DNA of 33,642 nucleotides from positions 1 through 33,642 of the forward strand of contig CALKFG010000012.1 in NCBI GenBank assembly GCA_938084575.1, read 5' to 3'. Below the pieces are notes generated by a model. That model worked only from the letters and a program-made list of their open reading frames with translations. It ran no database searches and was not told the origin of the DNA. Position numbers and translations under genes: made by a program. Source of the stretch: an uncultured Hyphomonadaceae bacterium (GTDB taxonomy: Bacteria > Pseudomonadota > Alphaproteobacteria > Caulobacterales > Hyphomonadaceae). How positions within the stretch are numbered: position 1 is the stretch's first letter; each line of letters begins with the position of its first letter. Positions 12,420-20,187 of the stretch are shown one piece after another.

Positions 12420-12473
12420 TTTGATTTCCTATAAGGGTGAGTTCTGAAGGTCTTGAGTTGTGAAAATGACCAG

Positions 12474-12989
12474 TTAGGCAGCGTCTTTTGCGGCATAGGC
12501 GCTCATGACACGGGCCAACTGGCTTGCTGGGGCCTGAATGACGCCGGCGACCTTCGTCGCTGGTGCCTGGATCAGGCCGATCAACTTGCCACGGAGCTGG
12601 TCGAGAGATGGAAGCTTCGCAAGCGCTTCGATACCACTCGAGTCGAGAACCTTATCCTCCATGAACCCGCCAATGATCACGAGCTTGTCGTTTTCCTTGG
12701 CGAAATCGGATGCGCATTTGGCCGCTGCAACCGGATCCGGGGAATAAGCAATGATGGTCTGGTCCACGAACATGTTCGCAGCCTCGTCGCCACCCTTGCC
12801 GCCCAGCGCAATTTTCGCCAGACGGTTCTTGACCACCTTTGCCGAAGCCCCCTGCTGACGCAGCGAGTTCCGGAATTTGGTCATTTCTGCAACGGTCAGA
12901 CCGGTGTAGCGCGCCACGACGACGCTGCCGGATGCCTCAAAAATGCCACCAAGCACTTCGAGAGATTCGGCTTTTCCAGCTTTATCCAT
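12474..12989 (-). CDS. rplJ: 50S ribosomal protein L10
   Basis: L10 anchors L7/L12 dimers to the 50S stalk base, and in many bacteria represses its own mRNA. The 171-residue product begins MDKAGKAESLEVL and has the L10 core (VVVARYTGLTVAEMTKFR, then VVKNRLAKIAL). Its C-terminal half contains two related segments, GLIQAPATKVAG and GVIQAPASQLAR, which lie in the stalk-binding helix region. A strong AAGGAG ribosome binding site precedes the ATG. It is the first gene after a 415-base untranslated stretch holding a terminator and a structured leader, so the rplJL-rpoBC unit probably has its own promoter and autogenous control. Confidence 0.98.
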   Translation of the reverse strand: MDKAGKAESLEVLGGIFEASGSVVVARYTGLTVAEMTKFRNSLRQQGASAKVVKNRLAKIALGGKGGDEAANMFVDQTIIAYSPDPVAAAKCASDFAKENDKLVIIGGFMEDKVLDSSGIEALAKLPSLDQLRGKLIGLIQAPATKVAGVIQAPASQLARVMSAYAAKDAA

Positions 12990-13348
12990 TGCGGATCTCC
13001 TTCAAGAGGCGTTCGGACCATCCGAGCGCCCGGGTTGTGCCGTCAGCCCCCCCGGAAAGGAGACTTCGGGCGCCTGCCCAGGGCTGGCAAACCAGGCCGT
13101 GCTCCCTTGCGGGTTTGGGCCTTGCCTCACCCCGTCTATCAAGGGATTTATACCGGTCGCCGGCAACCCATGGTCTCGGACAGGAAACGGGAGACCGGCA
13201 CGCCGATCTCCCGCAAGATGAGCGATCTAGCGCTTCGGATAAGGCCACGCAAGTATTAATTTCAGAAAAGTCAAGCCGTGGTTTAATCTCACAGAACATC
13301 CCGCCTGCCATTCGCCGGATCAGACCCTGCACACCGGCAACACAAATG
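12990..13348 (-). promoter_or_regulatory. Structured rplJ leader (probable L10 autoregulation region)
   Basis: This stretch between the rplA terminator and rplJ has no convincing gene and is rich in inverted repeats when read on the minus strand. Examples are a hairpin just ahead of the ribosome binding site (13008-13017 pairing with 13021-13030, one mismatch, 3-base loop) and a stem at 13172-13177 / 13191-13196 with GCCGG/CCGGC flanks. L10 leaders bound by the L10-L12 complex occupy this place in many bacteria. I infer the same role but did not trace a kink-turn with certainty. Confidence 0.55.
13269..13274 (-). promoter_or_regulatory. Possible -35 element for rplJ-rplL-rpoB-rpoC
   Basis: The minus strand reads CTTGACT here, a good -35, in an AT-rich patch about 280 bases before rplJ and downstream of the rplA terminator. 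A convincing -10 at normal spacing is not visible; the downstream sequence contains TAATAC only 10 bases away. A promoter is needed somewhere in 13220-13348 because of the terminator, but its exact position is uncertain. Confidence 0.3.
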
Positions 13349-13378
13349 AAAAAAGCCCGGCACGTGCGGCCGGGCTTT
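13349..13378 (-). terminator. Intrinsic terminator of rplK-rplA
   Basis: On the minus strand a 9-bp stem AAAGCCCGG / CCGGGCTTT with a 9-base loop ends in six U residues, 28 bases after the rplA stop. This is a textbook intrinsic terminator. It separates rplKA from the rplJL-rpoBC unit. Confidence 0.9.
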
Positions 13379-13405
13379 GTATTTTAAAACGCGCCGTCAC
13401 GGGTC

Positions 13406-14098
13406 TCAGATGGCGGTTGCCTCGGCAACATCGACATTTACGCCGGGGCCCATTGAGGACGACAGCGTGATTTTACGCACATAAGTCCCCTTCGCACCGG
13501 ACGGACGCGCCTTGACCAACGCCCCGACAAAGGCCCGAACGTTCTGCTCAATGGCATCGTCAGCGAAAGACGCCTTTCCGACGCCGGCATGGACAATGCC
13601 CATTTTTTCAACACGAAATTCGACGGCACCGCCCTTTGAGTCCGCGATCGCCTTGGCAACATCCGGCGTCACCGTACCCACTTTGGGGTTCGGCATAAGT
13701 CCGCGCGGGCCCAAAATCTTACCCAAGCGGCCAACAACAGCCATCATGTCCGGAGATGCAATGACGCGGTCAAAATCATTCCGGCCGTTCTGGATCTCTT
13801 CCATAAGGTCTTCTGCGCCAACAATGTCAGCGCCCGCCGCGCGCGCCTCATCAGCCTTTGCGTCGCGTGCGAAGACAGCAACCCGGACGTCCTTACCTGT
13901 TCCTGCTGGCAGGGACACAACACCCCGAACCATCTGGTCAGCATATTTGGGGTCAACACCCAGGCGGACGGCAATATCGATCGTCTCGTCGAATTTCGCC
14001 GTGGCGTTGGACTTTACCAGACTAATGGCGTCGCCAACGGCATAGCCCTTGTCTGCATCGACTGTCTCAAGCGCGGCGCGGTAACGTTTTCCAGCCAT
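13406..14098 (-). CDS. rplA: 50S ribosomal protein L1
   Basis: L1 binds 23S rRNA at the mobile L1 stalk and helps release E-site tRNA; in many bacteria it also represses the rplKA mRNA. The 230-residue product has the normal length, with the signature [22 protein letters not shown] and the two-domain alpha/beta arrangement, ending in the [11 protein letters not shown] strand. The ATG at 14096-14098 starts 4 bases after the rplK stop, so translation is likely coupled. A strong intrinsic terminator follows the gene. Confidence 0.98.
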   Translation of the reverse strand: MAGKRYRAALETVDADKGYAVGDAISLVKSNATAKFDETIDIAVRLGVDPKYADQMVRGVVSLPAGTGKDVRVAVFARDAKADEARAAGADIVGAEDLMEEIQNGRNDFDRVIASPDMMAVVGRLGKILGPRGLMPNPKVGTVTPDVAKAIADSKGGAVEFRVEKMGIVHAGVGKASFADDAIEQNVRAFVGALVKARPSGAKGTYVRKITLSSSMGPGVNVDVAEATAI

Positions 14099-14102
14099 GA
14101 TC

Positions 14103-14531
14103 CTACTCCGTCACTTTCAGACCCATCGAGCGCGCTGAGCCCTCGATGATCTTGGTCGCCTGATCGAGATCGTTCGCATTCAGATCTTCCATCTTCTGCT
14201 CGGCAATCTCGCGGCACTGCGCACGTGTGACCTCCCCGGCACTGGTGCGGCCAGGTTCCTTAGACCCTGATTTCAGACCAGCCGCCTTCTTCAGCAAGAC
14301 CGAGGCAGGTGCCGTCTTCACAATAAAGGTGAACGACTTGTCCTGATAATAATCGATCACGACCGGAAGCGGCAGACCCTTTTCCAGCTTCTCTGTCTTG
14401 GCGTTGAACGCCTTACAGAATTCCATAATGTTGATACCGCGCTGACCAAGCGCCGGCCCGACGGGCGGCGATGGGTTGGCAGAACCTGCGGGAATCTGGA
14501 GCTTAAGCTGCCCCAGCAGTTTTTTAGCCAT
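14103..14531 (-). CDS. rplK: 50S ribosomal protein L11
   Basis: L11 binds the GTPase-associated centre of 23S rRNA and is needed for the RelA-type stringent response. The 142-residue product starts [16 protein letters not shown] and carries the proline-rich N-terminal loop ([20 protein letters not shown]) and the RNA-binding C-terminal domain with [17 protein letters not shown] sequence, here with [14 protein letters not shown]. It is the first gene of the rplKA unit and has its own promoter about 130 bases upstream. The usual upstream neighbours secE and nusG are not here. Confidence 0.98.
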   Translation of the reverse strand: MAKKLLGQLKLQIPAGSANPSPPVGPALGQRGINIMEFCKAFNAKTEKLEKGLPLPVVIDYYQDKSFTFIVKTAPASVLLKKAAGLKSGSKEPGRTSAGEVTRAQCREIAEQKMEDLNANDLDQATKIIEGSARSMGLKVTE

Positions 14532-14658
14532 GATGTCCTCTCTGGCAATTTATGTGGCCGGTGGTCTGTCGATCCGGCCGCCGGGTTTTGAGGGCCCGTG
14601 GTCGGGTTTGGCAAACCTCCCACAGACAGGGTGCAGCGGCGTGACCGCTACCGCGCGG

Positions 14659-14687
14659 CTTACACAGCAAAAGCCGTCCGCCGTCAA
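14659..14687 (-). promoter_or_regulatory. Promoter of rplK-rplA
   Basis: On the minus strand, TTGACG (14682-14687, 5 of 6 to consensus), a 17-base spacer and TGTAAG (14659-14664, 4 of 6) form a good sigma-70 type promoter. The predicted start lies about 120 bases before the rplK ATG, leaving an untranslated leader where L1 or L11 control could act. The -35 lies 15 bases after the stop of the upstream membrane-protein gene. Confidence 0.7.
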
Positions 14688-14702
14688 GCCGGCGATGCAG
14701 GG

Positions 14703-15998
14703 TCAGCCGAGGGTCTGGACTGACGTGATCCTGATCTTGGCCAGGCCGAGATCCCGCCGGGCACCGGCCCCGATCCCGGTGAGGGCGGCGAGATAGAAGA
14801 TGTTCGCGGCAACGGTAAAGGTTCCCCACAAAAAGCCTTCCGTGAACGACATGCCCAGAATGATCACGGCCAGCAGCAGAAACGTCGACTGGTTGAGATC
14901 CGGCGCGGCCAGCCACTGCCCGGCAGTCCTGAACAGGGACCAGGCGATGACCCACAGAAACAGTCCCAGGCCGACCAGGCCGAGATGCACCCGGACATCC
15001 CAGAACGCGCTGTGGAAACCGAGCTTGGTGCCGTAGGGCTTGTAGTCATTTTCGTTCAGCGTCTGGGCCGCACCCACATCATACTGCCAGAAGCCCTCCA
15101 GCCCGATCCCCCACACCGGATGCTCAGAACTGATCTCGCGCGCCGCGTCCCACAGGGCGGTGCGCCCCGTCAGGGTCGGTTCTCTGCCCAGCAGCGCGTA
15201 GAACCGGTCAAGTATCTCATCCCCGGGCAGCCCCCCGGCCAGCGCCAGCAAGACCAGGCCCAGCATTGCCCCGCCCCAGATCACCACGAATTTGACATAT
15301 CGTATGCGTCCGAGATCAACCAGCAGCAGCCGTGCGAGAACAAGTCCGCAGCCCCCGATGACCATCATGACCAGAGAGGTCGCAGCATCTGACTCGAGGA
15401 TGATGGCAGGACAGAGCACGAGAAAAGGCAGGGCGATGAGACGCAGAAAAACAGGATCAGAGTCGCTTAGGGCGCACCGCAGGCACAGCAGGAAGGCCAT
15501 CAGGATATGGACGGCGAGATAGTTCTTGTGATCGAAAGGCCCGCCGCCCGGAATCCGGTCCCACATTGTCAGCGTCAGCAAGGAGACGAGGATGCCCGAC
15601 ACCATAAGGCATTGCAGGATCTGGACCGGCCGGGCCCGCAGGGCGATGATAAGGATAGTCAGGGCGGTCAGAACCAGTAGGACACCTTCGCGAAACGCCG
15701 CGCCGGTATAGGGCGACCAGGCGGTTGAGAGCAGCGCAAAGCCCGGGAACAGCAAGAGCGGCCAGGCTTTAGCGGCTGTCCTCAGAGTCGCCGGATAGTC
15801 CAGCACAGCCTGACCAAGAAAATACAGGACGCAGCCATAAAGAAGCAGGCTGGCACCCTCGATGACCCCAAAGGTCAGGGTGAACCAAAGCGTGATGATG
15901 GCGAGCTCCCAAACCGGTGCACGCCGGCCGTCCTGGTAAATCCGGGCGACGGTTTCCACCCCGCCCTCGGGGGTCAGCGTCTTTGCGGCGAGGCTCAT
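14703..15998 (-). CDS. O-antigen ligase / Wzy-type polysaccharide membrane protein
   Basis: Polytopic inner-membrane protein of 431 residues with about ten to twelve hydrophobic segments, resembling the Wzy_C family (O-antigen ligases WaaL, polymerases Wzy, exopolysaccharide protein ExoQ). Visible family marks are GPFDHKNYLA near residues 154-162, and in the large periplasmic loop LTGRTALWDAA (276-286) followed by HPVWGIGLEGFW (293-304), with a late His-Ser (329-330). Such proteins transfer or polymerise undecaprenyl-linked sugar chains at the periplasmic face. No other glycan gene lies nearby, so ligase, polymerase and protein O-glycosylation ligase cannot be told apart. The ATG at 15996-15998 has GGA-type purines upstream. 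It occupies the place where nusG normally stands. Confidence 0.8.
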   Translation of the reverse strand: MSLAAKTLTPEGGVETVARIYQDGRRAPVWELAIITLWFTLTFGVIEGASLLLYGCVLYFLGQAVLDYPATLRTAAKAWPLLLFPGFALLSTAWSPYTGAAFREGVLLVLTALTILIIALRARPVQILQCLMVSGILVSLLTLTMWDRIPGGGPFDHKNYLAVHILMAFLLCLRCALSDSDPVFLRLIALPFLVLCPAIILESDAATSLVMMVIGGCGLVLARLLLVDLGRIRYVKFVVIWGGAMLGLVLLALAGGLPGDEILDRFYALLGREPTLTGRTALWDAAREISSEHPVWGIGLEGFWQYDVGAAQTLNENDYKPYGTKLGFHSAFWDVRVHLGLVGLGLFLWVIAWSLFRTAGQWLAAPDLNQSTFLLLAVIILGMSFTEGFLWGTFTVAANIFYLAALTGIGAGARRDLGLAKIRITSVQTLG

Positions 15999-16098
15999 CG
16001 TCCAATTTCCGATCCAGTCTACAGACCTGACATTGCCATACAGGCTTCCTGGAGGTCATGCAAAGTTGGCGCCACTCGATTTTACTTGGCCGCTTTGG

Positions 16099-16127
16099 TT
16101 GACAAGCATGAAAACTGAAACATTTAC
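16099..16127 (+). promoter_or_regulatory. Possible promoter of the pnt operon
   Basis: A perfect -35 TTGACA at 16099-16104 is followed after 17 bases by a poor -10 (ATTTAC). It lies about 80 bases before the pntAA start in the 210-base divergent spacer. The GC-rich palindromic element GGCGCC-CCGCA-GGCGCC at 16144-16160 would fall in the untranslated leader. Confidence 0.4.
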
Positions 16128-16208
16128 GAACAGGATGTGTCCCGGCGCCCCGCAGGCGCCCTCAGGGAGATCAGGTATAAGAGCGGCGTAACTACGGAAA
16201 AGGCAGCT

Positions 16209-17330
16209 ATGAAGTTGACGATCATAAAGGAGACCGTCGCCGGGGAGGCTCGCGTTGCAGCGACCCCCGAAACGGTCAAGAAAGTGGTGGGCCTCGGCCA
16301 TGCCGTTACCCTTGAATCCAACGCCGGCCTGGCGGCAGGGTTTACGGATGCGGCCTATAAGGACGCCGGGGCGTCCATCGCCAAAACCGCCGCCACAGCG
16401 GTCAAGGGTGCAGACCTGCTGATGAAAGTGCGAGGCCCAAGTGCCAGCGAGATCAAGACCCTGCCAGAGGGTCTCAGCGTCGTGGCCCTGATGGACCCCT
16501 TCAGCCTCGACCCGAGCGCTCTGAACGGCCGGAAGATCACCGCATTGTCGATGGAATTCACACCGCGGATCACACGCGCCCAGAGCATGGATGCGCTGTC
16601 ATCCCAGTCGAACCTGGCGGGATATCGGGCCGTGATTGAAGGCGCGACAATTTATGGGCGTGCCATGCCGATGATGATGACAGCCGCGGGGACCATCGCG
16701 CCGGCCAAGGTTTTCGTTATGGGCGCCGGTGTTGCCGGCTTGCAGGCCATCGCCACGGCCCGACGCCTCGGCGCCGTGGTCACCGCGACGGATGTGCGAC
16801 CGGCCGCCAAGGAGCAGGTCGGTTCTTTGGGTGCGAAGTTCATCGCAGTTGAGGACGACGAATTCAGGGAAGCTGAAACGGCGGGCGGCTATGCCAAGCA
16901 GATGTCGGAAGAGTATCAGAAAAAGCAGGCCGAACTTGTCGCCAGCCATATTGCCAAGCAGGACATTGTGGTCACCACAGCCCTGATACCCGGGCGGCCG
17001 GCTCCGGTCCTGGTGACCGAAGCTATGGTCAAATCCATGCGGCCCGGATCGGTGATTGTGGACATGGCCGTCACCCAGGGCGGCAATTGTCCTCTGTCAA
17101 AATCCGATGAAATCGTCGATGTGGACGGCGTCAAGGTTGCGGGCTTCTCGAACCTGCCCGCTCACCTGCCAGCCGACGCCAGCGCGCTCTATGCCAAGAA
17201 CCTGCTCGCCTTCCTGCCGCTGATCACAGCAGAAGATGGCAGCCTGAACCTGGACACCGATGACGAAATTGTCACCGCCATGCTTCTGACCCGCAATGGT
17301 GAAACCGTGAATGAAAGGCTCGCCTCATGA
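16209..17330 (+). CDS. pntAA: Proton-translocating NAD(P) transhydrogenase, alpha-1 subunit (dI)
   Basis: This is the cytoplasmic NAD(H)-binding component (dI) of proton-pumping transhydrogenase, which uses the proton gradient to reduce NADP+ with NADH. The 373-residue protein starts [17 protein letters not shown] and has the AlaDH/PNT N-terminal and nucleotide-binding halves. The Rossmann loop is GAGVAG (172-177), followed by the acidic TATD end of strand two; the [15 protein letters not shown] region (119-133) lies at the nucleotide site. I chose the ATG at 16209, with AAGG about 6 bases upstream, over a longer frame whose first 24 codons lack homology. It overlaps pntAB by ATGA, so translation is coupled. 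Confidence 0.95.
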   Translation: MKLTIIKETVAGEARVAATPETVKKVVGLGHAVTLESNAGLAAGFTDAAYKDAGASIAKTAATAVKGADLLMKVRGPSASEIKTLPEGLSVVALMDPFSLDPSALNGRKITALSMEFTPRITRAQSMDALSSQSNLAGYRAVIEGATIYGRAMPMMMTAAGTIAPAKVFVMGAGVAGLQAIATARRLGAVVTATDVRPAAKEQVGSLGAKFIAVEDDEFREAETAGGYAKQMSEEYQKKQAELVASHIAKQDIVVTTALIPGRPAPVLVTEAMVKSMRPGSVIVDMAVTQGGNCPLSKSDEIVDVDGVKVAGFSNLPAHLPADASALYAKNLLAFLPLITAEDGSLNLDTDDEIVTAMLLTRNGETVNERLAS

Positions 17331-17698
17331 GTAAGGCTCTCCTGACTACCCTGCTCGCCAGCACACTCGCTCTGCCCGCCTTTGCCGCAGAAGCAAGCGC
17401 GACCTCGCCGACCGTCTTTCTGGCCGCTATTTTCGCCATGGCCTGCTTTGTTGGCTATTATGTCGTCTGGTCCGTCACCCCGGCCCTGCACACGCCGCTC
17501 ATGGCGGTGACGAATGCCATTTCCTCGGTGATCATTGTCGGCGCGATTGTCGCCGCAGCCGCTTCCGGCGCGCTCTCGGGCGGATGGATCGCCAAGGGTC
17601 TTGGTGGCATCGCGGTGGCACTCGCCAGCGTCAATATTTTCGGCGGCTTCCTGGTCACCCAGCGCATGCTCGCAATGTATAAGAAAAAGGGGGACTAG
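17327..17698 (+). CDS. pntAB: Proton-translocating transhydrogenase, alpha-2 membrane subunit
   Basis: This small integral membrane subunit (123 residues) forms part of the proton channel (dII). The family signature [18 protein letters not shown] is present around residues 50-67, followed by two hydrophobic helices and a basic C-terminus (YKKKGD). The N-terminus looks like a cleavable signal peptide: one lysine at position 3, a leucine/alanine-rich core, then AFAAEA near residues 18-23. Whether it is cut or acts as the first membrane helix is unclear. The start codon overlaps the pntAA stop (ATGA), and pntB follows 4 bases after its stop. Confidence 0.95.
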   Translation: MSKALLTTLLASTLALPAFAAEASATSPTVFLAAIFAMACFVGYYVVWSVTPALHTPLMAVTNAISSVIIVGAIVAAAASGALSGGWIAKGLGGIAVALASVNIFGGFLVTQRMLAMYKKKGD

Positions 17699-17702
17699 TC
17701 CG

Positions 17703-19118
17703 ATGGAACAGTTCACATCGACCTGGGCGCCTCTGCTGTATCTGGTTGCGGGCATTCTTTTCATCCTGGCCCTGCGCGGCCTGTCCAGCCCGGCCACCAG
17801 CCGCAAGGGCAATCGCAATGGCATGATCGGCATGGCGATTGCGGTCGGCACCACGCTGGTGCTCTTCTGGCAATCGCTTGACCCCGTCACCTGGGGCATT
17901 CTCGCGGCCGGCGTCTTTGTTGGCGGCGGCATTGGCGCCGTTACAGCCCGCAAGATCCCGATGACCGACATGCCGCAGCTTGTGGCCGCCTTTCACTCTC
18001 TGGTTGGTCTCGCTGCGGTCCTTGTTGCCGCTGCGGCTCTGTACGCACCGGCCAGCTTCGATATCGGAACGGTTGGCAGCCTGAACACAGCGTCTTTGAT
18101 AGAGCTGGCGCTTGGCTCTGCGATTGGGGCCCTGACCTTTACCGGCTCGATTATTGCCTTTGCCAAGCTGAACGGAAATATGTCTGGCGCGCCGATCATG
18201 CTGCCGGCCCGCCACCTGCTGAACATCGCCATTGCGGGCGGCATCATCGCCATGCTCGTGGTTCTGGTGATGAGCGGCGGCAGCGCGACCTGGGCCTTCT
18301 GGGGCCTGACCGTGCTGGCTCTGGTTCTGGGCGTTACGCTGATCATTCCCATCGGCGGCGCCGACATGCCGGTTGTTGTGTCCATGCTGAACTCCTATTC
18401 CGGATGGGCAGCCGCAGCGCTGGGCTTCACGCTCGGCAATTTCGCGCTGATCATTACCGGGGCGCTGGTCGGATCGTCAGGTGCGATCCTGTCTTACATC
18501 ATGTGTAAGGGGATGAACCGGAGCTTCATCTCGGTAATCCTCGGCGGGTTTGGCGGCGACGATGCGGCCGCGGCCGCAGGGGGTCAGGACGACCGCCCGT
18601 TCAAACGCGGCTCGGCAGAGGATGCCGCCTTCATCATGAAGAACGCCTCCAAGGTGATTATCGTGCCCGGCTATGGCATGGCGGTGGCTCAGGCCCAGCA
18701 TGCCCTGAAAGAAATGTGCGATAAGCTGAAGGAAGAAGGCGTCGACGTGAAATACGCCATTCACCCCGTTGCCGGCCGGATGCCCGGCCATATGAACGTC
18801 CTGCTGGCCGAGGCCCAGGTGCCCTATGACGAGGTTTTCGAGCTCGAGGATATCAACTCTGATTTCCGCAATTCGGAAGTCGCCTTCGTGATCGGTGCCA
18901 ATGACGTCACCAACCCGTCGGCCAAGACCGACAAGACCAGCCCGATTTATGGCATGCCGGTTCTGGATGTTGAAAATGCAGGCACGGTGCTGTTCATCAA
19001 GCGGAGCATGGGATCCGGCTATGCCGGCATCCAGAATGAGCTGTTCTTCCGCGACAACACCATGATGCTTCTGGCCGATGCCAAGAAGATGGTCGAGGAT
19101 ATCGTCAAAGCCCTGTAA
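17703..19118 (+). CDS. pntB: Proton-translocating transhydrogenase, beta subunit (dII-dIII)
   Basis: The beta subunit supplies most membrane helices and the NADP(H)-binding domain dIII. The 471-residue product has about nine hydrophobic helices in its first 270 residues, including the proton-channel histidine in AAFHSLVGLAAV (H98), and MLNSYSGWAAAALGF at the membrane border. The C-terminal dIII carries VPGYGMAVAQAQH, the HPVAGRMPGHMNVLLAEA loop, IGANDVTNPSA and the terminal KRSMGSGYAG with the NADP-binding lysine/arginine. I chose the ATG at 17703 with AGGGGGA upstream; the open frame extends back into pntAB but has no homology there. A strong terminator follows. Confidence 0.97.
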   Translation: MEQFTSTWAPLLYLVAGILFILALRGLSSPATSRKGNRNGMIGMAIAVGTTLVLFWQSLDPVTWGILAAGVFVGGGIGAVTARKIPMTDMPQLVAAFHSLVGLAAVLVAAAALYAPASFDIGTVGSLNTASLIELALGSAIGALTFTGSIIAFAKLNGNMSGAPIMLPARHLLNIAIAGGIIAMLVVLVMSGGSATWAFWGLTVLALVLGVTLIIPIGGADMPVVVSMLNSYSGWAAAALGFTLGNFALIITGALVGSSGAILSYIMCKGMNRSFISVILGGFGGDDAAAAAGGQDDRPFKRGSAEDAAFIMKNASKVIIVPGYGMAVAQAQHALKEMCDKLKEEGVDVKYAIHPVAGRMPGHMNVLLAEAQVPYDEVFELEDINSDFRNSEVAFVIGANDVTNPSAKTDKTSPIYGMPVLDVENAGTVLFIKRSMGSGYAGIQNELFFRDNTMMLLADAKKMVEDIVKAL

Positions 19119-19142
19119 GGGCCGGCGTCCTTCCGGTATCCA

Positions 19143-19174
19143 AAACCCGGCAGCTCAGGCTGCCGGGTTTTTTT
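19143..19174 (+). terminator. Bidirectional intrinsic terminator between pntB and the M48 gene
   Basis: A perfect 12-bp stem AAACCCGGCAGC / GCTGCCGGGTTT with the 4-base loop TCAG ends in seven T residues on the plus strand, 25 bases after the pntB stop. Read on the minus strand the same stem ends in TTTT, so it can also stop the convergent M48 gene, whose stop is 18 bases away. Confidence 0.92.
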
Positions 19175-19191
19175 GAACTCGGCGCACATCC

Positions 19192-20052
19192 TTAGATAAA
19201 CGCATAGCCCTTTGCATTGATATAATTGATCAATTCCTCACGGCGACGGGCGGGATGCGGATGGGTCGACAGGAATTCGGGAGGCCGTGCACCGGAACTG
19301 TTTGCCTCCATCAGCTCCCAGAGCCGGGGCGCCGCCCGGACATCAAAACCGGCCCTGTGCATATAATCCACGCCAAGACGGTCTGCCTCCAATTCGTGCC
19401 GCCGGCTGTACGGCAAAAGCACCCCGAATTGCACGGCCGCGCCGCCAAGCGCGCCGATCTGTTTGCCATAACGTTGGCCAGTTTCACTCTGGGCGATGGC
19501 AATCGAGCCGGCCATGAGGCCCAGCTCTGACGCCATTTGCAGGGAAAACCGCTCAGCGGCATGGCGGCCGCTGACATGCCCGACCTCATGACCGAGAACA
19601 GACGACAACTGGTCATCATTTTCCGTCAGTTCGGTGATCCCGCGGAACACGCCAACCTTATTGCCCGGCATGACGAAGGCATTGACGTCGTCTGTGTCGA
19701 ACACCGCGACATCCCACGCCTGATCGCCGCGGCCGGCCCCGTCTGCGATGCGGTCCCAGACGCCCATCACCCTGGCCCGTAAACGGGCATCCTTGGTCTC
19801 CGGCACCTGCTTGCGCATATCCGACCAGGCCGTCAGGGCCATCGCGGCAATTTCGTCATCCCCGACCAGCAGGAACTGGCTGGACCCAGTTTCGAGATTG
19901 GTCGTGCACGCGCTCAGAATGGGCACCACCGATCCGCAGGCCAGCCCTTTAATCAGACTGCGTCTCGACAAGGTCACGCTGGGCGCATTGTCGAGCAAAG
20001 CAGGATCGGCATCTACTTTCGTTGCGGCTTCAATCTGGTCCGGTTTTAACAT
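19192..20052 (-). CDS. M48-family metallopeptidase, predicted Tat-exported lipoprotein
   Basis: Zinc endopeptidase of the M48 family, 286 residues. The active site is HEVGH (155-159), with the third zinc ligand in HELEADRLG (E222), as in BepA/LoiP-type periplasmic proteases and Oma1. The N-terminus is unusual: about 28 hydrophilic residues, then a twin-arginine motif SRRSLIKG (29-36), a short hydrophobic stretch and a lipobox LSAC (C49). This predicts export by the Tat route and lipid anchoring in the cell envelope. Family members with this layout act in outer-membrane protein quality control, which I infer here. The ATG has an excellent site (AGGAGGAGGA). The gene stands alone, 135 bases after the HHH gene on the same strand. 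Confidence 0.88.
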   Translation of the reverse strand: MLKPDQIEAATKVDADPALLDNAPSVTLSRRSLIKGLACGSVVPILSACTTNLETGSSQFLLVGDDEIAAMALTAWSDMRKQVPETKDARLRARVMGVWDRIADGAGRGDQAWDVAVFDTDDVNAFVMPGNKVGVFRGITELTENDDQLSSVLGHEVGHVSGRHAAERFSLQMASELGLMAGSIAIAQSETGQRYGKQIGALGGAAVQFGVLLPYSRRHELEADRLGVDYMHRAGFDVRAAPRLWELMEANSSGARPPEFLSTHPHPARRREELINYINAKGYAFI

Positions 20053-20187
20053 TCAGCTGTCCTCCTCCTGTCGCAGCATACAGCAAGATTGTGCCCGCAT
20101 GAATGGCTGACATCAAAGCACGACTTTATGAAGACACGGTCCTGAACCGGGAATGAAGCCCCTTGGCCAGACCGGTCCGGCAGCGAC

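Noticed and set aside
12982-13332. A 116-codon minus-strand frame in the rplA-rplJ gap
   Set aside because: It overlaps the rplJ start, has no ribosome binding site or homology, and covers the structured leader. Better read as untranslated leader RNA.
17189-18215. Minus-strand frames of 186-260 codons opposite pntAB/pntB
   Set aside because: Antisense shadows of the pnt genes. The translated sequence is low-complexity Arg/Ala/Gly without domains.
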